In this document: positions 32,525 through 43,802 of the stretch, one piece after another
Layout: every line of letters begins with the position of its first letter
How positions within the stretch are numbered: the stretch's first letter is position 1
Assembly: GCF_002355735.1 (NCBI RefSeq)
Contig: NZ_AP014879.1
Coordinates: 1,922,001 to 1,986,000 of the forward strand
Reading direction: 5' to 3'
DNA: 64,000 nucleotides
DNA from: Sulfuricaulis limicola
Lineage (GTDB): Bacteria > Pseudomonadota > Gammaproteobacteria > Acidiferrobacterales > Sulfurifustaceae
Notes under the pieces: model-generated
Database searches by the model: none
What the model saw: only the letters and a program-made list of their open reading frames with translations
What the model was told of the DNA's origin: nothing
Made by a program: the position numbers and the translations under genes

Positions 32525-33169
32525 TCAATGTTTTATTGGGGCTCCAGGAATAAAAAAAGGCGCCAAATTAAAATAGACGCTGCTAGCTCCTCCGATGTCT
32601 TCTTTCCTTAGCCCCAGATCCACGCCCCGGTAAATATCAGCCATGGCGAGCTTCGGATACAACCGGTGCAACACTTTGATATCTTCATCAAATGCGTCAG
32701 CAAAGTCGACTTTGGTTGCAGTAACGGTAGCCGCAAGCTTATTGGTTACAGTAAAAATGAATGAGCCGATATACGTCGCTTTTCCGGGCTCAATTTTGAA
32801 CTTAATGCTAAAAGGGGTTGTTTGGCTGAGATGTGCCACTCCACTTTGAACAGCCCAACCATATATTTCGTAATTACCTGGAATTAACTCAGTAACTTGT
32901 AATTTACCCCCTACATCAGGAAAGTCATAGCGTGTGGAGAATAAGGAAACAGCATTACTTGAGCCTGCTTCAAAGTAGCCTTTCTCATTATTGTTCAATC
33001 CCTTGAAATAAACTCTATAGCCAGAGACAGGGCCAAGATATTTTACAGATCCGATTAGCAGGCCGGATTTCGAATCCGGTGACAAAGAAAAATCTTTCGA
33101 AACATCTGAAGTAGCGCAACCCACCAAGATCAAACATATAGCTGCGACCAGCATAATATTTGATTTCAT
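32525..33169 (-). CDS. Predicted lipoprotein, unknown function, low-GC
   Basis: The start MKSNIMLVAAICLILVGCATS gives a lipoprotein signal with lipobox LVGC. The mature part (about 195 residues) looks beta-rich, with LLIGSVKYLGPVSGYRVYFK and a carboxypeptidase-regulatory-like pattern in ELIPGNYEIYGWAV. Base composition is much more A/T-rich than in the flanking aroC and MFS genes, suggesting recent acquisition. No family is recognised. Confidence 0.78.
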   Translation of the reverse strand: MKSNIMLVAAICLILVGCATSDVSKDFSLSPDSKSGLLIGSVKYLGPVSGYRVYFKGLNNNEKGYFEAGSSNAVSLFSTRYDFPDVGGKLQVTELIPGNYEIYGWAVQSGVAHLSQTTPFSIKFKIEPGKATYIGSFIFTVTNKLAATVTATKVDFADAFDEDIKVLHRLYPKLAMADIYRGVDLGLRKEDIGGASSVYFNLAPFFIPGAPIKH

Positions 33170-33331
33170 GAAAGCTGTGGTGATGGTTGAATGTGTAGCG
33201 GCTGCCCAACGAGCGCGAAATTTCATGGTATTTTTTTCCTAAAGCCAATGGGGCCAAGCACAATTTAATTTCCCGATTTGCCATCAGCTGCGTCAAGAAA
33301 TATTCTTCGAGCAGCCCATAATTAACCAGCG

Positions 33332-34429
33332 TCAGACGCTACCAGGGATCACCGGCACGGGGCTTTTGACGTCGGCGTTCTGCGCGCGGTGGCGCAGCGC
33401 GTGGTCCATCAGCACGATCGCCAGCATGGCCTCGGCGATCGGCGTGGCGCGGATGCCGACGCAGGGATCGTGGCGCCCGGTGGTAGCGACCTCGACGGCC
33501 TCACCTTTCACGTTCACGGTGCGGCCGGGCTGCGGGATACTGGAGGTCGGCTTGAGGGCGATACTGACCGTGATGTCCTGACCGGTGGAGATGCCGCCGA
33601 GCGTGCCGCCGGCGTTGTTGGACAGAAAACCCTTGGGCGTGATCTCGTCGCGGTGCTCGGTGCCCTTCTGCGCTACCGACCGGAAGCCGGCGCCGATCTC
33701 GACGCCCTTCACGGCATTGATGTTCATCATGGCGTAGGCGATGTCGGCATCGAGGCGGTCGAACACCGGCTCACCCAGCCCCACTGGCACATTCGAGGCG
33801 ACGACGTTCACGCGCGCGCCAATTGAGTCGCGAGCGGCGCGGATGTCGTCCATGTATTTTTCCAACTCCGCAATCCTGGCGGCATCCGGGGAGAAGAAGT
33901 CGTTGTTCTCGACCTCGTTCCAGTCCTTCAGCTCCAGCACGATCGGCCCGAGCTGCGCGAGGTAGCCGCGGATCACGGTGCCGTATTTTTCCTTGAGCCA
34001 CTTCTTGGCGATGGCCCCGGCGGCCACGCGCATCGCCGTCTCGCGCGCCGACGAGCGCCCGCCGCCGCGATAGTCGCGCAGGCCGTATTTCTGCTGGTAG
34101 GTGTAGTCGGCATGGCCCGGCCGGAAGCGGTCCAGGATCTTGGAATAATCCTGCGAGCGCTGGTCGGTGTTCTGGATCAGCAGGCCGATGGGCGTGCCGG
34201 TGGTCTTACCCTCGAACACGCCCGAGAGAATTTTCACTTCGTCGGATTCGCGCCGCTGGGTGGTGTGGCGCGACTTGCCGGGCTTGCGCCGATCAAGGTC
34301 GGGCTGGATGTCGGCCTCGCTGAGCGTCATGCCCGGCGGGCAACCATCAATAATCGCGACATAGGCCGCCCCGTGGGATTCACCCGCGGTGGTGACGGTG
34401 AAGAGCTTGCCGATGGAATTTCCGGACAT
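33332..34429 (-). CDS. aroC: Chorismate synthase
   Basis: Makes chorismate, the last shared step of aromatic amino-acid synthesis, with reduced FMN as cofactor. The 365-residue protein has all three family signatures: [18 protein letters not shown], the [18 protein letters not shown] region and the late [17 protein letters not shown]. It starts [20 protein letters not shown] and is complete. It is the last gene of a minus-strand group after a small hypothetical gene and a MipA-like gene. Confidence 0.98.
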   Translation of the reverse strand: MSGNSIGKLFTVTTAGESHGAAYVAIIDGCPPGMTLSEADIQPDLDRRKPGKSRHTTQRRESDEVKILSGVFEGKTTGTPIGLLIQNTDQRSQDYSKILDRFRPGHADYTYQQKYGLRDYRGGGRSSARETAMRVAAGAIAKKWLKEKYGTVIRGYLAQLGPIVLELKDWNEVENNDFFSPDAARIAELEKYMDDIRAARDSIGARVNVVASNVPVGLGEPVFDRLDADIAYAMMNINAVKGVEIGAGFRSVAQKGTEHRDEITPKGFLSNNAGGTLGGISTGQDITVSIALKPTSSIPQPGRTVNVKGEAVEVATTGRHDPCVGIRATPIAEAMLAIVLMDHALRHRAQNADVKSPVPVIPGSV

Positions 34430-34468
34430 AGTGCGATGTTACCGGCAAATAAGCGAAGTCACAAACCG

Positions 34469-34783
34469 TCAACCCGGCAGGCCTTGCTTGTTCACGGCGT
34501 TGAGCGTCGCGAACAGATTATAGATTGGCAGTCGCTCCTTCCACTTGTTCACCAGCGGCATGAACGGCAGGTCGCGGTCTCCGCCGAAGGCGTGCCGGCC
34601 CTGCATGACCTCGGCGTGCAGCTGCTTGAGATCGCCCGTCAACTGCTCGTACACCGGCAACAGATCGGAGAACACGGAATCCTCGGGATCGCCCTCGTCC
34701 TGCGCGCACATCAGCACCTCTTCCATCTCGAAGATCAGCTGGTCCACCAGGTCCAGGAATTCGTCGCGCGTTTTCGGTGTCAT
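34469..34783 (-). CDS. Small conserved hypothetical protein (104 aa)
   Basis: An acidic, soluble protein beginning MTPKTRDEFLDLVDQLIFEM and ending NLFATLNAVNKQGLPG. It has no signal peptide, membrane segment or recognised domain. It lies five bases after the MipA-like gene and 39 bases before aroC on the same strand, so it is probably cotranscribed with both. The function is unknown. Confidence 0.75.
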   Translation of the reverse strand: MTPKTRDEFLDLVDQLIFEMEEVLMCAQDEGDPEDSVFSDLLPVYEQLTGDLKQLHAEVMQGRHAFGGDRDLPFMPLVNKWKERLPIYNLFATLNAVNKQGLPG

Positions 34784-34788
34784 GACTG

Positions 34789-35586
34789 TTACGGTTTCTT
34801 CGCCTCCGCCAGTACCCAGGCAATGCCCACCCCGGCCATGAAAGAGGATTTTTTCTTCACCAGCGGGCTGTCCTCGAAGGCCGCGCCGGAAAGGCGATCA
34901 TAACGCGCGAACGCCCCGACCCAGAAATCCGGGAAGCGCCGGCTGGCGGTGAAGGTCAGGCGGCTGCCGCTGTAACCGCCCGGCGCGTCGTAGGCCGGGC
35001 GCACGGCGGTGGCGAAAGCCGGCGCGACTTCATAATAGTAATCGTGATACTGCTCCGAGGCGTACAGCGGGCCGACCGCGATGCCGCCACCCCAGCCATT
35101 GTTGTTACGCAGGCGGTAATTGAGGCTGGGCGCGAACACCCAGCCGATGCCTTCTGCATGCGTGAGATCGGTCGCGATGACCGTACGCAGGGGCAGCTCC
35201 AGCTGCCACGCACGGTCGTCCGTCAGATAAATCTCCAGTGAGGGGCCTACCTCCACGGTCGGGTCGATGTCCGGCATGTCGCGTCGGGCCGCGTTGTCAT
35301 CGCTGCGGGCCGGCGGGCCGGCCGCGGCGCTCAGCTCCAGCCGGACGCGCTCCGAGCTGAACAGCTTGCCGTGCGCGCCCTCGCGGTCGATCTGAAAAAT
35401 CTCGCCCCGGTACTGCACGTAGGGCAGGGGCAGAAGATAACCGCTCTGTTCATCCGAGCCCCGGTAGTCGGGGATGCTCAAACCGGCCAGGCCCAGCCCC
35501 AGCTCCCAACGCGGCAAGTCGGCGGCACGCGCGGCGGACACGAGCAGGCAAGCCGCCATGAATGAAGGAATAAGTATTTGGCGCAT
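34789..35586 (-). CDS. MipA/OmpV-family outer-membrane protein
   Basis: MipA-type proteins are outer-membrane scaffolds linked to murein-modifying complexes. The start MRQILIPSFMAACLLVSAARA gives a signal peptide cleaved near ARA; a TAGGA lies nine bases upstream. The mature protein has the family opening WELGLGLAGLSIPDYRGSD and LLPLPYVQYRGEIFQIDREG, and repeated beta strands to the end. At 265 residues it matches the family. Overlap with the divergent TraB/GumN gene is avoided with this start. Confidence 0.88.
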   Translation of the reverse strand: MRQILIPSFMAACLLVSAARAADLPRWELGLGLAGLSIPDYRGSDEQSGYLLPLPYVQYRGEIFQIDREGAHGKLFSSERVRLELSAAAGPPARSDDNAARRDMPDIDPTVEVGPSLEIYLTDDRAWQLELPLRTVIATDLTHAEGIGWVFAPSLNYRLRNNNGWGGGIAVGPLYASEQYHDYYYEVAPAFATAVRPAYDAPGGYSGSRLTFTASRRFPDFWVGAFARYDRLSGAAFEDSPLVKKKSSFMAGVGIAWVLAEAKKP

Positions 35587-35650
35587 CGGCATTCCTAATA
35601 TATTCTTGGGTACATGGTAATCGGGCCCTCTTCCTGAAGCCATCCGCTCC

Positions 35651-36610
35651 ATGCGACGACATTTCGCCATCCGCCCGGCGTCATTCATGACGGGTTTCTA
35701 TTCCTTTATAAGACTTCTCCTTGCCGTCCTTTTTGTCCTGCCGCTCTGGACCGGCGCGGTGGCGGCCACCGCCACCGCGAAAAACAGCGTCAGCGCCGCC
35801 GGGCCGGCGGTACGCAACACCAAGGGTCTGCTGTGGAAAATCGAATCCCCGGGCGCCGCGGCCAATTATCTGTTCGGCACCATCCACTCCGATGACCCGC
35901 GCATTACCGCACTCCCCGACGCCGTCACCCGCACGCTGGACGCCTCCACTCGCTTCGTCATGGAAGCGATCATCGACGGCGAAAGCCTGATGCGCATGGC
36001 CGAGGTCATGTTCTTCAACGATGAGCGCACCCTGGAGCAGGTCGTCGGCCGGAAACTCTACGCGGAATCGGTAAAGGCATTGAGCGCGCGTGGCATGCCG
36101 ACACTGGGTGTCGAGAAACAAAAACCCTGGGCGGTAATGATGGCGCTGTCCATGCCGCCGCCCCGGACCGGCGAATTCCTCGATCTCGTGTTGCAGGCGC
36201 GCGCCGCGCAACAGAACAAACCCGTGTCCGGGCTGGAAACCGTCGCCGAGCAGCTGGCGATATTCGACGAGCTGCCCCTGCGCGACCAGGTGGCGCTGCT
36301 GGAAGACACCGTGCGCCTGCAGCCGGAGCTCGACCGGGAATTCGAGGCGCTGCACAAGGCCTGGCTCGCGCGTGACCTGGCCGCGATCATCGCGATCAGC
36401 GAAAAGCACAAGCCGACCGATGAACGCCTGTACCAAGAGGGCATGGACCGGTTGATCGTCCAGCGCAACCGGCGCATGGCTGAGCGCATGACGCCGATGC
36501 TCAAACAGGGCGGCGCCTTCATCGCCGTGGGGGCGGCGCATCTGCCGGGTGAAACCGGCCTGTTGCAGCTGATCGAGAAGGCCGGGTATCGTGTCACCGC
36601 GATCTATTAA
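35651..36610 (+). CDS. TraB/GumN-family protein, probable secreted hydrolase
   Basis: The 319-residue protein has an N-terminal signal or anchor (FYSFIRLLLAVLFVLPLWTGAVA). A TraB/GumN (TIKI-like) domain follows, with the signature YLFGTIHSDDPRI, the central VSGLETVAEQLAIFD and the terminal FIAVGAAHLPGETGLLQLIEKAGY. Related TIKI proteins are metalloproteases that use the GxxH and GAxH motifs seen here; activity in bacteria is mostly untested. Met13 (MTGFYSF) is an alternative start. It is divergent from the MipA-like gene. Confidence 0.87.
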   Translation: MRRHFAIRPASFMTGFYSFIRLLLAVLFVLPLWTGAVAATATAKNSVSAAGPAVRNTKGLLWKIESPGAAANYLFGTIHSDDPRITALPDAVTRTLDASTRFVMEAIIDGESLMRMAEVMFFNDERTLEQVVGRKLYAESVKALSARGMPTLGVEKQKPWAVMMALSMPPPRTGEFLDLVLQARAAQQNKPVSGLETVAEQLAIFDELPLRDQVALLEDTVRLQPELDREFEALHKAWLARDLAAIIAISEKHKPTDERLYQEGMDRLIVQRNRRMAERMTPMLKQGGAFIAVGAAHLPGETGLLQLIEKAGYRVTAIY

Positions 36611-36707
36611 TACTGAAGAATAAACAAAGGAGACAGACATCTCTTCCAAAAAAACGAAAAACCGCAGGAAACCGCGCCGGAAAAAACCCGCCCGGCGTCC
36701 CACGATC

Positions 36708-37712
36708 ATGTCCTGGACGCGCAAGTCGGACGAGAATCTGCTCGACACCCGGCTGTGCGACCTCGGCCTCACGCTCGAAGGTGGCAAGATGCAGAAAGAG
36801 GTCGAGCTGCTGTGGCGCGAGCTCGTCAACCGCGGTTTCGCCTTCCGCCCGCACGTGTGGCTGTCGGACTGCTGGTTCTGTCCGGACGGCGTGCCCGGCT
36901 TCGCCATCCCGTTCTACCTCGTGCACCCGCGGCTGATGCGCCTGGAAAAGGCTCAGATGCTCGAATTCGACGGCAACACCTCGGAATCGCGCATGAAGCT
37001 GCTGCGCCACGAGACCGCGCACGCGCTGGCCAACGCCTACCGCCTGCACCTGAAACAGAGCTGGCGCCGCCGCTTCGGTCGCCACAGCAAAATCTATCCC
37101 GAGAGCTACCTGCCGCGGCCTTACAGCCGTAATTACGTGCTGCACCTCGACAACTGGTACGCACAGAGCCACCCGGCCGAGGACTGGGCCGAGACCTTCT
37201 CGGTGTGGCTCGACCCCAATTCACGCTGGCGCGAGCGCTATCGCGACTGGCCGGCGCTCAAGAAACTCAATTACGTGGATGCGCTGATGAAGGAAATCGT
37301 CGGCCACGCGCCGCCGGTGCGCACCAAGAAACAGGTGGATTCGCTCAACACTCTGCGCATCACCCTGCGCGAATATTTCGCCGAGAAGCAGACACGCCTG
37401 CAACAGGACCTGCCGTACTTTCACGAAGAGCAGCTGCGCCAGATCTTTCCCGCCTCGGTCAGCCACAAGAACGAGCGCGCGGCGCATTTCATACGCCGGC
37501 TGCGCCGCGAGGCCATCAACACCGTCGCCCGCTGGACCTCCGAGTCCCGCTACCGCATCAACCTGACCATCGAGGACATGATCCATCGCTGTGAGGAGAT
37601 GAACCTGCACGCCGCGCGCGACAAGGACGAAACCAAGATCGCGCTCATTTCCTCGCTCGTCATGCTCTACATGGGCTCGCTGCGCAGCGGCATGTCGCGC
37701 CTCGCCATATGA
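36708..37712 (+). CDS. Putative zinc metallopeptidase, possibly starting at an AUC codon
   Basis: The zinc signature HETAH (residues 101-105 from this ATG) and a downstream Glu in HPAEDWAETFSVW (about 158-162) identify a gluzincin-like protein. The N-terminal CWFCPDG pair may bind another metal. The ATG has no clear ribosome site. An excellent one (AAAGGAGA) lies 82 bases upstream, followed at 36,639 by ATC TCT TCC in frame. This would add 23 very basic residues (KKTKNRRKPRRKKPARRP). No standard start exists in that extension, so AUC initiation is possible. It precedes an ATP-grasp gene, suggesting a make-and-cleave peptide system. Confidence 0.8.
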   Translation: MSWTRKSDENLLDTRLCDLGLTLEGGKMQKEVELLWRELVNRGFAFRPHVWLSDCWFCPDGVPGFAIPFYLVHPRLMRLEKAQMLEFDGNTSESRMKLLRHETAHALANAYRLHLKQSWRRRFGRHSKIYPESYLPRPYSRNYVLHLDNWYAQSHPAEDWAETFSVWLDPNSRWRERYRDWPALKKLNYVDALMKEIVGHAPPVRTKKQVDSLNTLRITLREYFAEKQTRLQQDLPYFHEEQLRQIFPASVSHKNERAAHFIRRLRREAINTVARWTSESRYRINLTIEDMIHRCEEMNLHAARDKDETKIALISSLVMLYMGSLRSGMSRLAI

Positions 37713-37923
37713 ACATATTTCTCAATCCCTCTCCCCTCCGGGGGCGAGGCGGAAACGGGAAAAGGTCCGGTGGACCTTTTCCCCGCCGAGCGGGTGCGCC
37801 CGATTCTGGCGCACCCCGGGCGAGAAGAGGTAGGGAGAGGGGCGCAATACCGCGCTATGGCACAACCTCTCACCCTCTCCCCCGCCCTCTCCCTCAAGGG
37901 AGAGGGGGTTATGAGGCAAAATC
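37713..37923. repeat. Repeat-filled gap with two-hairpin repeat copy B
   Basis: Copy B spans about 37,749-37,831. Hairpin 1 has a 12-bp stem (GGGAAAAGGTCC/GGACCTTTTCCC, 37,757-37,783), followed by the link CGCCGAGC. Hairpin 2 has a 9-bp stem (GGGTGCGCC/GGCGCACCC, 37,792-37,816), then CCGGGCGAGAAGAGG. A separate CCCTCTCCCT/AGGGAGAGGG hairpin lies at 37,885-37,906, immediately before the ATP-grasp gene. The gap interrupts an otherwise compact gene pair. Confidence 0.75.
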
Positions 37924-38943
37924 ATGAAAAAGCTGCGCGTCATGCTGGTGGTGCACTACACGCTGGTGCCGCCGGACGACCTGCACGACAAGAACGACCC
38001 GCGGATGGAGAAGTTCCGCACCGAGTACGACGTCAAGACCGCGCTGCTGAACATCGGCCATGAAGTCCAGGTCGTGGGCGTCTACGACGACCTGGCGCCG
38101 ATCCGCAAGGTCATCGAGGAATGGAAACCGCACATCGCCTTCAACCTGCTGGAGGACTTCGCCGGCAACAGCGCCTTCGATTACTACGTCGTCAGCTATT
38201 TCAAGATGATGCGCATCCCGCACACCGGCTGCAATCCGCGCGGCCTGCTGCTGGCGCGCGACAAGGCGCTGACCAAGATGATCCTCACCTATCACCGCAT
38301 CAGCGTGCCGGACTTCGACGTGTTTCCGCTGCGCAAGAAAATCAGCAAACGCCGCAAGTTCACCTGGCCGCTGATCGTCAAATCGCTGACGGAGGAAGGC
38401 TCGGTTGGCATCGCCAAGGCCTCGTACGTGGAAAATGAAACCCAGTTGCGCGAGCGTGTCGCGCTGATTCACGAAAAGCTCAACGGCGACGCCATCGCCG
38501 AGCAGTTCATCGAAGGGCGCGAGTTCTACGTCACCGTGCTGGGCAACACCAAGCTCGAAGTGCTGCCGATCCGCGAGCTGGTGTTCGGCAACGCCGAACC
38601 GGGCACACCGCACATGGCGACCTACAAGGTGAAATGGGACGACAAGTACCGCGAGCGCTGGGGCATCGAATACCAGTTCGCGCGCAACCTGCCGAACGGC
38701 ACGGAAGAGCGCATCAGCAACCTGTGCAAGCGTGTGTATCACCTGCTTGACATGGACGGCTACGGCCGCATCGACCTGCGCATGGCAGCGGACGGCGAGC
38801 TGTACGTGCTGGAGGCGAACCCCAATCCCGGCATCGCGCGCGACGAGGACTGCACCCTGTCCGCCATCAAGTCCGGATTGAGTTACGAAGACTTCATCCA
38901 GCGCATCCTCCACTTGGGGCTGACGGCGCGCTCCATCGAGTAA
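37924..38943 (+). CDS. ATP-grasp ligase related to D-alanine-D-alanine ligase
   Basis: A 339-residue cytoplasmic ATP-grasp enzyme predicted to join a carboxylate to an amine through an acyl phosphate. It resembles Ddl: N-terminal LRVMLVVHYTLVPPDD, central WPLIVKSLTEEGSVGIAKAS (ATP lid and Lys), AEQFIEGREFYVTVLGN and the Mg2+ site VLEANPNPGIARDEDC. The N-terminal substrate half differs from true Ddl, and the gene is far from murein genes, so the substrate is probably different. GAGG lies seven bases before the ATG. It follows the metallopeptidase gene across a repeat-filled gap. Confidence 0.88.
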   Translation: MKKLRVMLVVHYTLVPPDDLHDKNDPRMEKFRTEYDVKTALLNIGHEVQVVGVYDDLAPIRKVIEEWKPHIAFNLLEDFAGNSAFDYYVVSYFKMMRIPHTGCNPRGLLLARDKALTKMILTYHRISVPDFDVFPLRKKISKRRKFTWPLIVKSLTEEGSVGIAKASYVENETQLRERVALIHEKLNGDAIAEQFIEGREFYVTVLGNTKLEVLPIRELVFGNAEPGTPHMATYKVKWDDKYRERWGIEYQFARNLPNGTEERISNLCKRVYHLLDMDGYGRIDLRMAADGELYVLEANPNPGIARDEDCTLSAIKSGLSYEDFIQRILHLGLTARSIE

Positions 38944-39050
38944 CCCCGACGGGATATTCCGACCCCCAGGTCGGGATACGCCACGCATGAATGGCCTGCC
39001 TCTTGCACCCTTGAAACCCTGAACTTTTGTACCCATATTGTTGACTAATT

Positions 39051-39080
39051 CAGTAAGGAATTGGTAAAAGGGAGTTGGTT
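39051..39080 (+). promoter_or_regulatory. Possible promoter for the 152-aa gene
   Basis: TTGACT and TAAAAG with an 18-base spacer lie about 60 bases before the next start codon. The -35 is good and the -10 weak. It lies in an A/T-richer interval after the ATP-grasp stop, so the 152-residue protein may be expressed independently. Confidence 0.4.
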
Positions 39081-39139
39081 AATCCTGAAACAGAACGCGG
39101 GCCGCAAGGCCCGGATCTTGTAAAACGGAGGTAATCGTT

Positions 39140-39598
39140 ATGGCAGAACTCATCAATGGCTTCCCCTCTGACGGCATCGTCACGATCAACCGCGTGCTGC
39201 TCAAACCCCAGTACACGGTGGACGACCTGCAGGAACGTGTCGCGGTACTGTGCGAGAACGTGAAGACCTACCACTCCGACACCGGCTTCGTCGGCGGTTT
39301 CGTGGCGCTCAACAGCGGCGCCATTTCCAACGAAGGCTCGACCATCGGGCAGGCGGTGAAAAGTCCGCTCAAGGACAAGGAGGCGCTGATCGTGACGTTC
39401 TGGCGTTCCTTCGAGGAACATGAACAGTCGCACCGCAGCGACACCTTCCAGCCGCTGTTCAAGCAGGTGCTGGAGTTGTGCGAGAACGGCAACGAGGAAA
39501 TCGCCTACTCCATGCTCTGGTCCGGCCGTGCCTACTCCCCCGAGGAGGCTAAAGAGGCGCGCAAGGCCAAGGCCAAGTACGGCAGCAAGGCGGCGTAA
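39140..39598 (+). CDS. Conserved hypothetical protein (152 aa)
   Basis: Begins MAELINGFPSDGIVTINRVL after a strong GGAGG site. It is soluble, of mixed alpha/beta pattern, with a central EEHEQSHRSDTFQPLFKQVLELC helix and a basic tail (EAKEARKAKAKYGSKAA). The middle (VAVLCENVKTYHSDTGFVGGFVALN) hints at a dimeric ferredoxin-like monooxygenase fold, but this is only an impression. It follows the metallopeptidase and ATP-grasp genes in the same direction and is closed by a terminator. Confidence 0.75.
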   Translation: MAELINGFPSDGIVTINRVLLKPQYTVDDLQERVAVLCENVKTYHSDTGFVGGFVALNSGAISNEGSTIGQAVKSPLKDKEALIVTFWRSFEEHEQSHRSDTFQPLFKQVLELCENGNEEIAYSMLWSGRAYSPEEAKEARKAKAKYGSKAA

Positions 39599-39630
39599 CG
39601 GGCCGCCGGTTTCATCCGTTGGTTGTTCGA

Positions 39631-39660
39631 CAACCCCGCCGAGAGGCGGGGTTGTTGTTT
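39631..39660 (+). terminator. Rho-independent terminator after the 152-aa gene
   Basis: A perfect 10-bp stem CAACCCCGCC/GGCGGGGTTG with a GAGA loop is followed by TTGTTT. It lies 32 bases past the stop codon and ends the metallopeptidase/ATP-grasp/152-aa transcript. Confidence 0.9.
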
Positions 39661-39666
39661 GGGGGA

Positions 39667-39797
39667 TGTCATTCCCGCGAAAGCGGGAATCCAACCCATC
39701 CGTCATGCCGGCGGAAGCCGGCATCCAGTTCTTTATTCAGTCGCGCGCAAAGCGCGCGAACCATTTAATGCCTGGACCCCGGTTTTCGCCGCGGTGA
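39667..39797. repeat. Dispersed palindromic repeats, copy 1 of a composite element
   Basis: First comes a hairpin ATTCCCGC-GAAA-GCGGGAAT (39,667-39,693). A composite of about 97 bases (39,701-39,797) follows: CGTCATGCCGGCGGAAGCCGGCATCCAG, an inner TCGCGCGCAAAGCGCGCGA hairpin, then a partner arm GCCTGGACCCCGGTTTTCGCC ending GTGAC. A second, better preserved copy lies at 60,248-60,349. It fills the gap before metH; no metH riboswitch is evident. Confidence 0.8.
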
Positions 39798-39887
39798 CAG
39801 AGAGCTTGCAAAGAGGTTGATGAAAGCAATTCCCCAGGCTTTCCGGTAAACTCCCGAAGCTCTTATAGAGCCAGAACCTGAAGAAGA

Positions 39888-43613
<3,726 letters not shown>

Positions 43614-43802
43614 CCCCACGCCGTGATTCACGCGCCGACACTGCATTTTCCGGTGCCGGCGCCGGTTGCAATTTGATCTTTCGCAAGTCCTCCCGGCGCG
43701 AGGAGTGCTAGGGTAATACGCTGTATTCTTTCCACTGAAGCCATGCTGTAGCTGGACCGGATACCTGTGTCATCGCAAGCCATCGCTTGCTGAATAGCGG
43801 GG

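Noticed and set aside
33190-33215. Possible lone attC-like core GCCCAACG beside the low-GC lipoprotein gene
   Set aside because: No matching GTTRRRY partner or paired arms occur at a suitable distance.
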